DNA of 64,000 nucleotides, taken from NCBI RefSeq assembly GCF_030124145.1, contig NZ_JASKMS010000011.1, forward strand, positions 62,001 to 126,000, given 5' to 3'. This document shows positions 1-7,851 of this stretch, piece after piece; the first letter of the stretch is position 1, and each line of letters opens with the position of its first letter. Position numbers and translations under genes: made by a program. Source of the DNA: Streptomyces sp. 378. Lineage in GTDB: Bacteria > Actinomycetota > Actinomycetes > Streptomycetales > Streptomycetaceae. A model generated the notes under the pieces. The model was not told the DNA's origin. It saw only the letters and a list, made by a program, of their open reading frames with translations, and ran no database searches.

Positions 1-53
1 GCCGGTGAGATTGTCTCGTGCCGGTCCCGCTCCGGCCGGGTCCTTGGAGGGGC

Positions 54-311
54 TCAGGTGCCGGGGGTGGTGGGGGTCGCGGACTCCCCGCTCCCCCGCT
101 CCCGGGCCCCTTCGCGTGTGCGGCCCGCGGCCACCGGGCGGCGCGGGTTGCGGCGCAGGTACTCGCCCTCCAGTTGCGCCATGCGCTCGTTGTGGGCGCG
201 CAGCGCGTCGTTCGAGCCGTACAGCAGTGTGTCGTGGCGCGTGCGGTGGATGGTCTCCAGCTCTTTCATGAGCTGCTGGTCGTCCAGCCGGTCAGGGTCC
301 ACTCCGGTCAT
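54..311 (-). CDS. Small DUF6158-like protein
   Basis: An 85-residue protein beginning MTGVDPDRLDDQQLMKELETI. The first 55 residues look like an amphipathic helical module: leucine/methionine alternates with charge, and a YGSNDALRAHNERM stretch is followed by an LEGEYLRRNP helix end. The last 30 residues are a low-complexity Arg/Gly/Ser/Thr tail. Short actinobacterial proteins of this kind are listed under DUF6158; function is unknown. The start is the ATG at 309-311. It diverges from the Rv2629-like gene, with about 90 bp between the two starts for both promoters. I see no membrane segment or signal peptide. Family assignment is from recalled similarity. Confidence 0.7.
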   Translation of the reverse strand: MTGVDPDRLDDQQLMKELETIHRTRHDTLLYGSNDALRAHNERMAQLEGEYLRRNPRRPVAAGRTREGARERGSGESATPTTPGT

Positions 312-404
312 CGTGTCGCCCCGCTCGTCGTGTTCGTCTGCGCGGTCCGGGTACCCGCCCCCGGAGCAAGTGAGCACTGCCCCGAGCGGCATCCGGGAGG
401 AACT

Positions 405-1505
405 ATGGATCTCGCCCTTCTGCACCCACTGTACGAACACCCCGGGCCTTGGGCCTCCGTGTACGTCGACACCTCGCGTCACACGGAGGGCACTCCCCAC
501 GAGCGGGAGCTGACGGCCCAGGCGATGGCCCGGGAGCTGGCCGCGCAGGGGGCGGACGAGGCGACATGCCGTGCGGTGCGGAGCGCGATCGAGGATTTGC
601 GGCACTCGTCCGAACCGCACGGCAGGGCCCTGTTCGCCCGTGCCGGTGAGGTCGTTCTCGACCCGCCGCTGGTGCGTCCCCCGCAGGGCGGCGACTGGGC
701 CGAATGGGCGCCGCTGCCCAGGGTCGCGCCCCTGCTGGAGCTGGCCGGCGAGGACCCGGTGTGCGTGGTGGCGTACGTCGACCGCAAGGGCGCGGACTTC
801 GAGCTGCGCAGCGCGCTGGGCCGGGAGGACGCCGGGAGCGTCACCGGGCGGCAGTGGCCGGTGCACCGGACGAGCACCGCGGACTGGTCCGAGCGGCATT
901 TCCAGCTGCGGGTGGAGAACACCTGGGAGCACAACGCGGCGGAGATCGCCGACGCACTGGCCGTGTGCCAGGAGGAGACCAAGGCCGACCTGCTGATTCT
1001 CGTCGGAGACGACCGGGAGCGGCGGTCCGTGCACGAGCGGCTGCCCAAGCGGCTGCACGACCTGGTGGTCGAGGCGCCGCACGGCACCGGCAGCCGGCTC
1101 CTGGACGAGGATGTGGAGCGGGCCCGGGCCGAGCACGTGGGGCGGCAGGCGGAGGCGGAGCTGGAGCGCTTCCGCGCCGCCCGCACCCCGGACGACGAGG
1201 GCCGGACCGGGGCTGTCGAGGGCGTGCCCGCGCTGGTCGAGGCGGCCCGGGAGCACCGTATCGACGAGCTGCTGATCAGGGTCGACGGCCCGGACGCGCA
1301 CCGCGAGGTGTGGATCGGGGAGGATCCCGATCAGCTCGCGGTGCGCCGGACGGATCTGAAGATCCTCGGCGAGCAGCACGCGTGGCCCGCCCGGGCCGAC
1401 GACGCGCTGATCCGTTCCGCGGTGGCCACGGACGCTCCCGCGCTGTCGGTGTCGGAGCGGGAGGTCCCCCTGGGCGGCCTGGGGGCGCTGCTGCGCTGGA
1501 AGTGA
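405..1505 (+). CDS. Rv2629/Balon-like protein of the eRF1 (baeRF/Vms1) superfamily
   Basis: A 366-residue protein starting MDLALLHPLYEHPGPWASVYVDTS, which matches the actinobacterial Rv2629 family by recalled sequence pattern. That family has an eRF1/Pelota-like fold. Relatives include Vms1-type peptidyl-tRNA hydrolases and Balon, a hibernation factor that occupies the ribosomal A site. What is visible is the N-terminal YVDTSRHTEG turn, a central PVCVVAYVDRKGADFELR strand-loop typical of these domains, and a C-terminal half rich in Glu/Ala helices (AEAELERFRAARTPDD). I do not see an obvious GGQ release loop, as expected for the hibernation subgroup. The ATG follows GGGAGGA at 395-401. A role in ribosome protection under stress is inferred from the family. 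Confidence 0.75.
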   Translation: MDLALLHPLYEHPGPWASVYVDTSRHTEGTPHERELTAQAMARELAAQGADEATCRAVRSAIEDLRHSSEPHGRALFARAGEVVLDPPLVRPPQGGDWAEWAPLPRVAPLLELAGEDPVCVVAYVDRKGADFELRSALGREDAGSVTGRQWPVHRTSTADWSERHFQLRVENTWEHNAAEIADALAVCQEETKADLLILVGDDRERRSVHERLPKRLHDLVVEAPHGTGSRLLDEDVERARAEHVGRQAEAELERFRAARTPDDEGRTGAVEGVPALVEAAREHRIDELLIRVDGPDAHREVWIGEDPDQLAVRRTDLKILGEQHAWPARADDALIRSAVATDAPALSVSEREVPLGGLGALLRWK

Positions 1506-1513
1506 ACCGGAGC

Positions 1514-1535
1514 GGGCCCGGGCCCTAACGGGCCC
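1514..1535. terminator. Short hairpin between convergent genes
   Basis: GGGCCCG (1514-1520) and CGGGCCC (1529-1535) can pair around an 8-nt loop. The loop contains the ABC-F stop codon, and the gene arriving from the left ends at 1505. On the plus strand it is followed by GTT and no real T-run. It may act as a weak bidirectional terminator. Confidence 0.4.
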
Positions 1536-3144
1536 GTTCCACCCTGCGTTCGTCCCACACCGGGTCCGGGGTCTCCCGGACCCGGCCGTCACTGCCGAAG
1601 ACCAGGAAACGGTCGAAGGAGCGGGCGAACCAGCGGTCGTGGGTGACCGCGAGGACCGTCCCGTCGAAGGCCTCCAGGCCCTCCTGGAGCGCCTCGGCGG
1701 ACTCCAGGTCCAGGTTGTCGGTCGGCTCGTCCAGCAGCAGCGCCGTCACGCCCTGGAGTTCCAGCAGGAGGATCTGGAACCGGGCCTGCTGGCCGCCGGA
1801 GAGGCGCTCGAACGTCTGCTCCGCCTGGTGGGTGAGTTCGTAGCGGCGCAGCCGGGACATGGCGGCTCCGCGGTCCTGTGCGTGTTCCTTCCACAGGATG
1901 TCGAGGAGCGTGCGGCCCTCCAGCTCCGGATGCGCGTGCGTCTGCGCGAAGTGCCCGGGCACGACCCGCGCGCCCAGCTTCCACTCCCCCGTGTGCGCCA
2001 CGTCGTCGCCGGCGAGCAGGCGCAGGAAGTGCGACTTGCCGGAGCCGTTGGAGCCGAGCACGGCGACGCGCTCGCCGTAGAAGACCTCCAGGTCGAAGGG
2101 CTTCATCAGGCCGGTGAGCTCCAGGTTCGCGCAGGTGACGGCCCGGACGCCGGTGCGGCCGCCCTTGATCCGCATCCTGATGTCCTGCTCGCGCGGCGGC
2201 TCCGGGGGCGGTCCGGCCTCCTCGAACTTGCGCAGACGGGTCTGCGCGGCCGCGTAACGGGAGGCCATCTCATGGCTGACGGCTGCGGCCTGACGCAGAT
2301 TCAGCACGAGCTTCTTCAGCTGGGCGTGCTTCTCGTCCCACCGCCTGCGCAGCTCCTCGAAGCGGGCGAAGCGCTCGCGCCGGGCGTCGTGGAAGGTGGC
2401 GAAACCGCCGCCGTGCACCCAGGCGTCGGCACCGGCGGGGCCGGGCTCCAGGGAGATGATGCGCTGGGCGGCGCGGGCGAGGAGTTCGCGGTCGTGGGAG
2501 ACGAAGAGAACCGTCTTGCGGGTCTCCTTCAGCCGTTCCTCCAGCCACCGCTTGCCGGGGACGTCGAGGTAGTTGTCGGGCTCGTCCAGGAGCAGCACCT
2601 CGTCGGTGCCGCGCAGCAGCGCCTCGAGGACGAGCCGCTTCTGCTCGCCGCCGGACAGGGTGCGGACCTCCCGGAACTGCGCCTTGTCGTAGGGCACCCC
2701 CAGCGCGGCCGTCGTGCACATGTCCCACAGCGTCTCGGCCTCGTAGCCGCGGGCCTCGGCCCAGTCGGCGAGGGACTGCGCGTACTTCAGCTGGGCGGCC
2801 TCGTCGTCGACGGTCATGATGGCGTGCTCGGCGGCGTCCACGGCGCGGGCCGCCTCGCGGATACGGGGCGTCGCCACGGACACCAGCAGGTCCCGCACGG
2901 TCGTCTCGTCGCGTACGGATCCGACGAACTGCCGCATGACCCCGAGCCCGCCGCCGACGACCACGGACCCGCCGTGCGGTTTGAGCTCACCGGCGAGCAT
3001 CCGCAGCAGGGTGGTCTTCCCGGCGCCGTTGGGCCCCACGAGGGCTACGACGGCCCCGTCGCCCACCCGGAACGAGACATCACCGAGCAGCGCCCTTCCG
3101 TCAGGCAGGTAGTACTCCAGATGCGCGGCTTCGAGGTGACCCAT
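1525..3144 (-). CDS. ABC-F family ATPase (ribosome-associated, two ABC domains)
   Basis: A 539-residue soluble protein with two ABC ATPase domains and no transmembrane part. Domain 1 has the Walker A GPNGAGKTT at about residues 37-45, the signature LSGGEQKR and the Walker B LLLDEPDNYLD. A charged linker (RRERFARFEELRRRWDEKHAQLKKL) follows. Domain 2 has Walker A GSNGSGKSH, LSGGQQAR and LLLDEPTDNLD. This is the ABC-F plan; these proteins bind the ribosomal E site and control translation, and some confer antibiotic resistance. The DNLD/NYLD ends are normal for the family. I chose the ATG at 3142-3144 because similarity begins there. An upstream in-frame extension to 3387 is basic and low complexity and overlaps the promoter region. 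Housekeeping versus resistance role cannot be told from sequence. Confidence 0.88.
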   Translation of the reverse strand: MGHLEAAHLEYYLPDGRALLGDVSFRVGDGAVVALVGPNGAGKTTLLRMLAGELKPHGGSVVVGGGLGVMRQFVGSVRDETTVRDLLVSVATPRIREAARAVDAAEHAIMTVDDEAAQLKYAQSLADWAEARGYEAETLWDMCTTAALGVPYDKAQFREVRTLSGGEQKRLVLEALLRGTDEVLLLDEPDNYLDVPGKRWLEERLKETRKTVLFVSHDRELLARAAQRIISLEPGPAGADAWVHGGGFATFHDARRERFARFEELRRRWDEKHAQLKKLVLNLRQAAAVSHEMASRYAAAQTRLRKFEEAGPPPEPPREQDIRMRIKGGRTGVRAVTCANLELTGLMKPFDLEVFYGERVAVLGSNGSGKSHFLRLLAGDDVAHTGEWKLGARVVPGHFAQTHAHPELEGRTLLDILWKEHAQDRGAAMSRLRRYELTHQAEQTFERLSGGQQARFQILLLELQGVTALLLDEPTDNLDLESAEALQEGLEAFDGTVLAVTHDRWFARSFDRFLVFGSDGRVRETPDPVWDERRVERAR

Positions 3145-3385
3145 GGGGCCGATTCTGTGGGGGCGCGGGTGCCCGGGGCAAACCGGTTTCGGGCCGATGG
3201 CCATCCACCTCGAACCCGTCCTCCCCCACCTCGGCGAAGAGATCCTCGTGCATGAGGTGGACCTGGCGCGGATTGCATATCCCTGACATACCGTCAGTCC
3301 ATACTTCAGGATGCGGGTCTCACTATGCGGCGTTCCCGCGTACGGTGATCTCACGCCGACCCGACCGGAAGGGGTGGGATCCGCC

Positions 3386-4207
3386 ATGCCGGAACCCAGG
3401 GAGACCGCCGTCTACACCCACGGGCACCACGAGTCCGTGCTGCGCTCGCACGCCTGGCGGACGGCCGCGAACTCGGCCGCGTACCTGCTGCCCTCGCTCA
3501 CGCCCCACATGAAGATCCTGGACGTCGGCTGCGGACCGGGCACGATCACCGCCGATCTGGCCGAGCTCGTGCCCGACGGACAGGTCACGGGGGTCGACCG
3601 GGCGCCGGAGATCCTGGAGCAGGCGCGTGCCACGGCGGCCGGGCGAGGGCTGGCCAACATCGACTTCGCGGTCGCCGACGTGCACGCCCTGGACTACCCG
3701 GACGACACGTTCTGCGTGGTCCACGCCCACCAGGTGCTCCAGCACGTGGGCGATCCGGTGCGAGCGCTGCGCGAGATGCGGCGGGTCGTCAGGCCGGGCG
3801 GCCTGGTCGCCGTGCGGGACGCGGACTACGCGGCCATGACCTGGTATCCGGCGTCCGAGGGGCTCGACACCTGGCTGGACCTCTACCGTCGGGTCGCCCG
3901 CGCCAACGGTGGCGAACCGGACGCCGGGCGCCGGCTGAAGGCCTGGGCCCTGCGGGCCGGGCTCAGGGACGTCACGGCGAGCTCCGGCACCTGGACCTTC
4001 GCGACGCCGCAGGAGCGGGCGTGGTGGAGCGGGCTGTGGGCCGATCGCACCCTGGCGTCGGCGTACGCGGACCGGGCCGTCGAGGGCGGACACACCGACG
4101 AGGCGGGGCTGAGGGCCGCGGCCGAGGCCTGGCGGGAGTGGGGCGCCCGGGAGGACGGCTGGTTCAGCGTCCTGCACGGAGAAATTATCTGCCGCAAGGA
4201 AGCCTGA
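3386..4207 (+). CDS. Class I SAM-dependent methyltransferase
   Basis: A 273-residue Rossmann-fold methyltransferase. Motif I is ILDVGCGPGTI (residues 44-54). The acidic residue that binds the SAM ribose lies in VTGVDRAPEIL. Motif II sits near FAVADVHALDYPDDTFCVVHAHQVLQH, and a post-II REMRRVVRPGGLVAV motif follows. This set fits the UbiE/COQ5-like Methyltransf_11/25 group; the substrate is not predictable. The ATG at 3386 is preceded by GGGGTGGGAT, a fair ribosome-binding site. The next gene on the same strand starts 43 nt downstream, so the two may be cotranscribed. Confidence 0.88.
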   Translation: MPEPRETAVYTHGHHESVLRSHAWRTAANSAAYLLPSLTPHMKILDVGCGPGTITADLAELVPDGQVTGVDRAPEILEQARATAAGRGLANIDFAVADVHALDYPDDTFCVVHAHQVLQHVGDPVRALREMRRVVRPGGLVAVRDADYAAMTWYPASEGLDTWLDLYRRVARANGGEPDAGRRLKAWALRAGLRDVTASSGTWTFATPQERAWWSGLWADRTLASAYADRAVEGGHTDEAGLRAAAEAWREWGAREDGWFSVLHGEIICRKEA

Positions 4208-4249
4208 AACGCCATTTTCGGGACACTCTGAAAGCAGGAGGTTCTTATT

Positions 4250-4420
4250 ATGGTTCCCATCCTGCTGGTGCTGCTTCTGGTTTTGATTCTTTTCGGCGCC
4301 GGATTCGCAGTGGAAATTCTCTGGTGGATCGCACTCGCGGTTCTCGTCCTGTGGCTGCTGGGATTCTTCGTCCGCGGCACGTCGGCATCCGGCGGCAGGG
4401 GCCGTTGGTACAGGTGGTGA
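4250..4420 (+). CDS. 56-residue hydrophobic membrane peptide (Lmo0937/DUF5670-like)
   Basis: A short gene encoding MVPILLVLLLVLILFGAGF followed by VEILWWIALAVLVLWLLGFFVRG and a Gly/Arg/Trp tail ending WYRW. Two strongly hydrophobic segments (residues 2-19 and 22-42) separated by a turn make a helical hairpin in the membrane. The layout matches the short 'hydrophobic protein' annotated in many streptomycetes and resembles Lmo0937-type peptides. The ribosome-binding site AAGCAGGAGG ends 8 nt before the ATG. The stop is immediately followed by a strong terminator. The upstream stretch (4208-4249) is unusually A+T-rich. Function is unknown. Confidence 0.72.
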   Translation: MVPILLVLLLVLILFGAGFAVEILWWIALAVLVLWLLGFFVRGTSASGGRGRWYRW

Positions 4421-4425
4421 ATGTG

Positions 4426-4472
4426 CACGCGCTTCCCCGGCCCTGACTCGCTCAGGGCCGGGGAAGCGCGTG
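4426..4472. terminator. Strong bidirectional terminator, 21-bp perfect stem
   Basis: CACGCGCTTCCCCGGCCCTGA (4426-4446) is the exact reverse complement of 4452-4472, with a CTCGC loop. It lies between the stop of the hydrophobic peptide gene (4420) and the stop of convergent gvpK (4477), so it can serve both transcripts. There is no T-run, as is usual for streptomycete terminators. Confidence 0.85.
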
Positions 4473-4476
4473 TGCG

Positions 4477-4779
4477 TCATTCCCGCGGAAGCAGCGGTCC
4501 GAGCGGCCCGAGGTCCAGGTTGAGGTCCTCGGGCCGCAGTCCGTAGCGGTCGCGCAGCTCCGTCATCCGCTCGTCGAGCAGCATGAGCGTGAGCCCGATC
4601 CGCTCCTCCTGCTCCTCGCTCAGATCCCCCACGTCGAACCGCCGCACCGCTTGGCGCTCCATGAGCTGACGCAACAGCTCCACCACCGTCAGCACGAGTT
4701 TGACCAGGTCACGCTCGACGGTATCGGGCTCCAGATCCATCCGGTTGGAGCGCGGCCGGGGGTGGTCGGGCGGGGTCAC
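4477..4779 (-). CDS. gvpK: Gas vesicle protein GvpK
   Basis: A 100-residue protein matching GvpK. The body is a long helical stretch, LEPDTVERDLVKLVLTVVELLRQLMERQAVRRFDVGDLSEEQEERIGLTLMLLDERM, followed by a helix ending in RDRYGLRPEDLNLDLGPLGPLL, which is a strong GvpK signature. GvpK is an accessory assembly protein found in all functional gas-vesicle clusters. The start is the GTG at 4777-4779; the preceding gene's TGA overlaps it by 4 nt, indicating translational coupling. It is the last gene of the operon and is followed by the 21-bp-stem terminator. Confidence 0.92.
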   Translation of the reverse strand: MTPPDHPRPRSNRMDLEPDTVERDLVKLVLTVVELLRQLMERQAVRRFDVGDLSEEQEERIGLTLMLLDERMTELRDRYGLRPEDLNLDLGPLGPLLPRE

Positions 4780-4964
4780 AGCAACTCCTCGAACGGTGAG
4801 GGCACCTGGGCGTTCACCGAGCTGATGAGCGCGTTGAGGTCGATACGGACGAGGTCGACGTCGGCGATGCGCAGTGTGATGTCCCCCGTGATCACGACTC
4901 CGCCGGCCAGCAGCCGGTCGAGCAGGTCCACGAGGGCGACCTCACGGCGTTCCACTACGGTCAC
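4776..4964 (-). CDS. gvpS: Gas vesicle GvpA/J-family protein GvpS
   Basis: A 62-residue protein containing the GvpA fold core: VALVDLLDRLLAGGVVITGDITLRIADVDLVRIDLNALISSV. This is the helix-strand-strand-helix unit shared by GvpA, GvpJ and GvpM. It lacks any C-terminal extension and by position corresponds to gvpS of the Streptomyces gvpOAFGYZJLSK order. I chose the GTG at 4962-4964 because a GGAG lies about 11 nt upstream and the family match begins just after it. A 7-codon ATG frame (4961-4984) couples the gvpL stop to this start and may deliver ribosomes. Probable minor shell or nucleation component. Confidence 0.82.
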   Translation of the reverse strand: MTVVERREVALVDLLDRLLAGGVVITGDITLRIADVDLVRIDLNALISSVNAQVPSPFEELL

Positions 4965-4980
4965 GTCTTCGCTCCGTCGT

Positions 4981-5736
4981 TCATGTGGTCTCCCCGGCGA
5001 ACGAGTAGGCAGCCCAGGGGCCGGTGAGTTCGACGCGCATTCCGGGCACCTGTCCCTTCGTGCGGTCCACCAGTTCCACGAACTCCTCGGAATGCGCACG
5101 CGGAACGAGATAGGCGGCGTTCAGCACGTTCCGCCCGGTCGCCTTGGACAGTGCGGGGTTCTGCGGGGGGTGCAGCCGGGAATCCTCCGCGAATGCGGAG
5201 AGTTCTTCGTGCAGCCGCGTCGCGAAGGCCTCCGCCTTCTGCCACATCTCCTCGTGGGACCGGGTCTGCATACGCCGCTGTCGCAGATAGTCCCGGCCCG
5301 AGGTGGCCTTCTGCGGGGGCCCGGCGCTCTCCTGTGCTTCGGACTCCGCGTACACCTTCACGCCCCACTCGACCCGGCCCTCCAGCCGGTCGAGGGTGCG
5401 CAGGAAGTCCTCCTCACGCGCCTCCATCATCATGCGGACGCCGCTGTCGTCGTGGAAGACGGTGCCGAGCCGCAGCGGCAGCGGGGTCGTGACCGTGGTG
5501 AGTGCGTCGATGACGCCCTGGTGGGCACGGGCGGTCTCGGTGAGCCAGTCCAGGTCCTCCAGATGGCGCCGGAGCGGCTCCTCGGCGAAATCCCGCTCCG
5601 GCACGTGACTCACCACGGCCACCAGGCCGCGGTGAGTCAGTGCCCTGGGCGGGTCGCCGGCCACGCCCGTCAACTGGGCCTGGAGCGGTGTGCCGAAGGG
5701 GCGGCAGACGGCGTAGACGTACCGCAGTCCGGTCAC
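4981..5736 (-). CDS. gvpL: Gas vesicle protein GvpL (GvpL/GvpF family)
   Basis: A 251-residue GvpL/GvpF family protein starting MTGLRYVYAVCRPFG. Family marks are the YVYAV first strand, GLVAVVSHVPERDF, the HLEDLDWLTETARAHQGVIDAL helix, PLRLGTVFHDD, the VEWGVKVYAE strand, and LNAAYLVPRAHSEEFVELVDRT before a C-terminal VELTGPWAAYSF. GvpF/L proteins are accessory and minor-shell proteins that interact with GvpA during assembly. The GTG start (5734-5736) follows GGGAGG and overlaps the gvpJ stop by 4 nt. It is one of two GvpF/L paralogues in this operon. Confidence 0.92.
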   Translation of the reverse strand: MTGLRYVYAVCRPFGTPLQAQLTGVAGDPPRALTHRGLVAVVSHVPERDFAEEPLRRHLEDLDWLTETARAHQGVIDALTTVTTPLPLRLGTVFHDDSGVRMMMEAREEDFLRTLDRLEGRVEWGVKVYAESEAQESAGPPQKATSGRDYLRQRRMQTRSHEEMWQKAEAFATRLHEELSAFAEDSRLHPPQNPALSKATGRNVLNAAYLVPRAHSEEFVELVDRTKGQVPGMRVELTGPWAAYSFAGETT

Positions 5737-6071
5737 GGTGCCTCCCTCTTGTCCGCGTGGCCGAGCTCCAGTTCCTCCAGCCGGGCCAGCCTCTCGCGCA
5801 ACTCGGCGTTCTCACGGGTCAGTTCGTCACGGCGGGCCCGTGAGCTCAGCGCCGGGTCCGTCTCCCACCAGTCGATGCCCATCTCCTTCGCCTTGTCGAC
5901 CGAGGCGACGATCAACCGCAGTTTGATCGTGAGGAGTTCGATGTCGAGCAGGTTGATCCGGATGTCGCCCGCGATGACGATGCCCTTGTCCAGCACCCTC
6001 TCGAGAATGTCGGCGAGGTTGGCACCGCCTCCCTGGCCGTAGGGCTCGGGCATCCTGCTGGGCGTCGTCAT
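5733..6071 (-). CDS. gvpJ: Gas vesicle protein GvpJ
   Basis: A 112-residue GvpA-family protein. The core NLADILERVLDKGIVIAGDIRINLLDIELLTIKLRLIVASVDKAKEMGIDWW carries the conserved DKGIVI.GD and LLTIKLRL elements of GvpJ. Residues 70-105 form a Leu/Glu/Arg-rich amphipathic helix (LTRENAELRERLARLEELEL), a probable coiled coil beyond the shell fold. Start ATG (6069-6071) overlaps the gvpZ stop as ATGA. It is expected to be a tip or nucleation component of the vesicle. Confidence 0.9.
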   Translation of the reverse strand: MTTPSRMPEPYGQGGGANLADILERVLDKGIVIAGDIRINLLDIELLTIKLRLIVASVDKAKEMGIDWWETDPALSSRARRDELTRENAELRERLARLEELELGHADKREAP

Positions 6072-7201
6072 CGCCGGCTCCCTGCCTCGACTTCCTCGTC
6101 CTCGTACTCCTCGTCCTCGTACTCGCCCTCGGGCTCTTCCTCCTTGGGCTCTTCCTCCTCCTCGGGCAGTTCCTCGCCTTCGGCTTCCTCGTCGTACTCG
6201 GCCTCGGAGTCGTCCTCTTGCTCGCCCTCGGGCTCCAGTTCGCCTTCCTCTTCCGGCTCGTCCACGTCGTACTCGTCCTCGGCCTCTTCGCCCTCGGGGC
6301 GCTCGTCCTCGGACTCCTCCTCGGACTCCTCCTCGGCGAGCGCGTCCTCGTGGCTGCGGACGACCTCGCCGTCTCTGATCTCACCGCGCCAGCCGTCCTC
6401 CGCCTCGCCCTTGATCGTGATGAAGCGGACGAAGTTCTTGAGATCGAGCCGGGCCCGGCGGCCCTGAGCGCGCCAGATGTTGCCGGTCTTCTCGAAGAGG
6501 CCGGAGGGGTAGTACTCGATGACGAGCAGGACGCGGGTGAGGTTGTCGGTGAGCCGGTGGAAGGAGACGACGCCCTTCGTGGTGCCCTTGGCGCCCTCGG
6601 AGGTCCAGGCGATGCGGTCGTCGGGGACCTGCTCGGTCGTCTTCGCCTTCCAGCTGCGGTTGGACCACCAGATCTTCGTCTGCCAGTCGGAGTGGGTGTC
6701 GTCGTCGCGGCTCGCGCTCTTGACGCCCTTTGCGAAGGTGCTGAAGTCCTGGTACTGGGTCCACTGGTCGTACGCGGTGCGCAGCGGCACACCGACATCG
6801 ATGTGCTCGATGATGACGGTGGGCTTGTTGCCGGAACGGCCCTTGCCCTTCCCCTTGCCGCCCAGGCCCTTGAAGGCACCTGTGACCTTGTCCTTGAGGC
6901 GAGAGCCGCCGACTTCCATCGCGGAGCGCAGGGGGCCCTTGCCCTCCGCGATCTTGCGGCCGCCGTCGAGAGCGAGCTTGGCGAAACCGGGGCTGTTGCC
7001 CTCGGCGATGTCGTTCAGTTTGCCGGTGGTCTCGCCGAGCTTGCGGCCGACGCCGGTCAGCATGCGCGTGGCCTGGGCGGCGAGGTACTCCTGCAGTTCG
7101 GCCTTCAGCCGGTCCGCGGCCTCGCTGTGGGCCAGGTCGGTGAGCGGGTTCTTCGCCGCTCCGTCGGCGGCGGACTTCGCCGAGCCGAGAGTGTCGCTCA
7201 T
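6068..7201 (-). CDS. gvpZ: GvpZ: SRPBCC-domain gas-vesicle cluster protein with a polyacidic tail
   Basis: A 377-residue protein with three parts. Residues 1-110 are helical (AHSEAADRLKAELQEYLAAQATRMLTGVGRKL). Residues about 128-275 form an SRPBCC/START-like domain (VIIEHIDVGVPLRTAYDQW, SWKAKTTEQVPDDRIAW, GVVSFHRLTDNLTRVLLVIEY, RARLDLKNFVRFI). The last about 90 residues are almost entirely Glu/Asp with Pro and Tyr. The basic patch GGKGKGKGRSGNK precedes the SRPBCC domain. Position and type match gvpZ of streptomycete gas-vesicle clusters, from memory. Its ligand and role are unknown. The start ATGA-overlaps the gvpY stop. The acidic tail is extreme in composition and repetitive at DNA level. 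Confidence 0.82.
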   Translation of the reverse strand: MSDTLGSAKSAADGAAKNPLTDLAHSEAADRLKAELQEYLAAQATRMLTGVGRKLGETTGKLNDIAEGNSPGFAKLALDGGRKIAEGKGPLRSAMEVGGSRLKDKVTGAFKGLGGKGKGKGRSGNKPTVIIEHIDVGVPLRTAYDQWTQYQDFSTFAKGVKSASRDDDTHSDWQTKIWWSNRSWKAKTTEQVPDDRIAWTSEGAKGTTKGVVSFHRLTDNLTRVLLVIEYYPSGLFEKTGNIWRAQGRRARLDLKNFVRFITIKGEAEDGWRGEIRDGEVVRSHEDALAEEESEEESEDERPEGEEAEDEYDVDEPEEEGELEPEGEQEDDSEAEYDEEAEGEELPEEEEEPKEEEPEGEYEDEEYEDEEVEAGSRR

Positions 7202-7851
7202 CCCTCACCGCCTCCCTTCGGCAGTCGGGAGCGTGCGCTGCCGCCTCTGCTCCCGGAGGTCGCCTTCTTGGCGGCCGTGCTCTTCGCCGCCGTCTTGCGG
7301 CCGGCCGCGGTCTTCTTCGCGGGGGCCTTCTTGGCGGTCTTCTTGGCGGGAGCCTTCTTGGCCGGCGCCTTCTTGGCGGCCCTCTTGGCCTTCGGCTCCT
7401 CCTCCTCTTCCTCAGGGCCGGAGTCCTCGGGCTCGTCCGCCTCGGGCTCCTCGTCCTCGCGGGCTTCGGAGTCCTCGGGCTCTTCGTCCTCGTACTCGGC
7501 GTCCTCGGCGTCGTCGTCCTTGCCGCCGGGCGCCACGCCCGACAGCTGGTCGCGCACCTGTGCGGTACGGCCGTGCAGTCGGTCGGCGAGGGCGTCGAGC
7601 TGCCGCTCGACCATGGCGCCGGAGGCGGCCTTGCCGACACCGCGCAGGTCCTGGCGCAGTTGGTCGCCGATCTCCTTGAACTGCGGGTTGTCCCGCAACT
7701 GCTGCTGGAGCAGATCCGCGACCATGCGCGGGCTCAGGTTCAGCTTCTTCCCGGCGACCAGCCCACCGACGGCCATCGCCATCTTCAGTTTCTTGGTCCG
7801 TCCCAGGAGGTATCCGGCCCCTATGGCGAGACCCAGTCCCGTTCGGTTCAT
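7198..7851 (-). CDS. gvpY: GvpY: gas-vesicle cluster protein with acidic block and histone H1-like basic tail
   Basis: A 217-residue protein. Residues 1-35 form a glycine-rich hydrophobic helix (LGLAIGAGYLLGRTKKLKMAMAVGGLVAG). Residues 38-105 are a helical domain with LLQQQLRDNPQFKEIGDQLRQDLRG. Residues 111-152 are nearly all Asp/Glu. Residues 153-197 are Lys/Ala/Pro repeats (AKKAPAKKAPAKKTAKK) like the C-termini of histone H1 and of mycobacterial HupB. Its place between gvpG and gvpZ identifies it as gvpY of the streptomycete cluster. Its function is not established. The ATG overlaps the gvpG stop. The neighbouring acidic and basic blocks could self-associate or bind the acidic tail of GvpZ; this is inference. 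Confidence 0.82.
   Translation of the reverse strand: MNRTGLGLAIGAGYLLGRTKKLKMAMAVGGLVAGKKLNLSPRMVADLLQQQLRDNPQFKEIGDQLRQDLRGVGKAASGAMVERQLDALADRLHGRTAQVRDQLSGVAPGGKDDDAEDAEYEDEEPEDSEAREDEEPEADEPEDSGPEEEEEEPKAKRAAKKAPAKKAPAKKTAKKAPAKKTAAGRKTAAKSTAAKKATSGSRGGSARSRLPKGGGEG

Noticed and set aside
5..513. Plus-strand frames at the left edge
   Set aside because: They are antisense to the DUF6158-like gene and low in complexity.
3145..3387. N-terminal extension of the ABC-F protein
   Set aside because: Arg/Pro-rich, with no counterpart in the family, and it crosses the shared promoter region.
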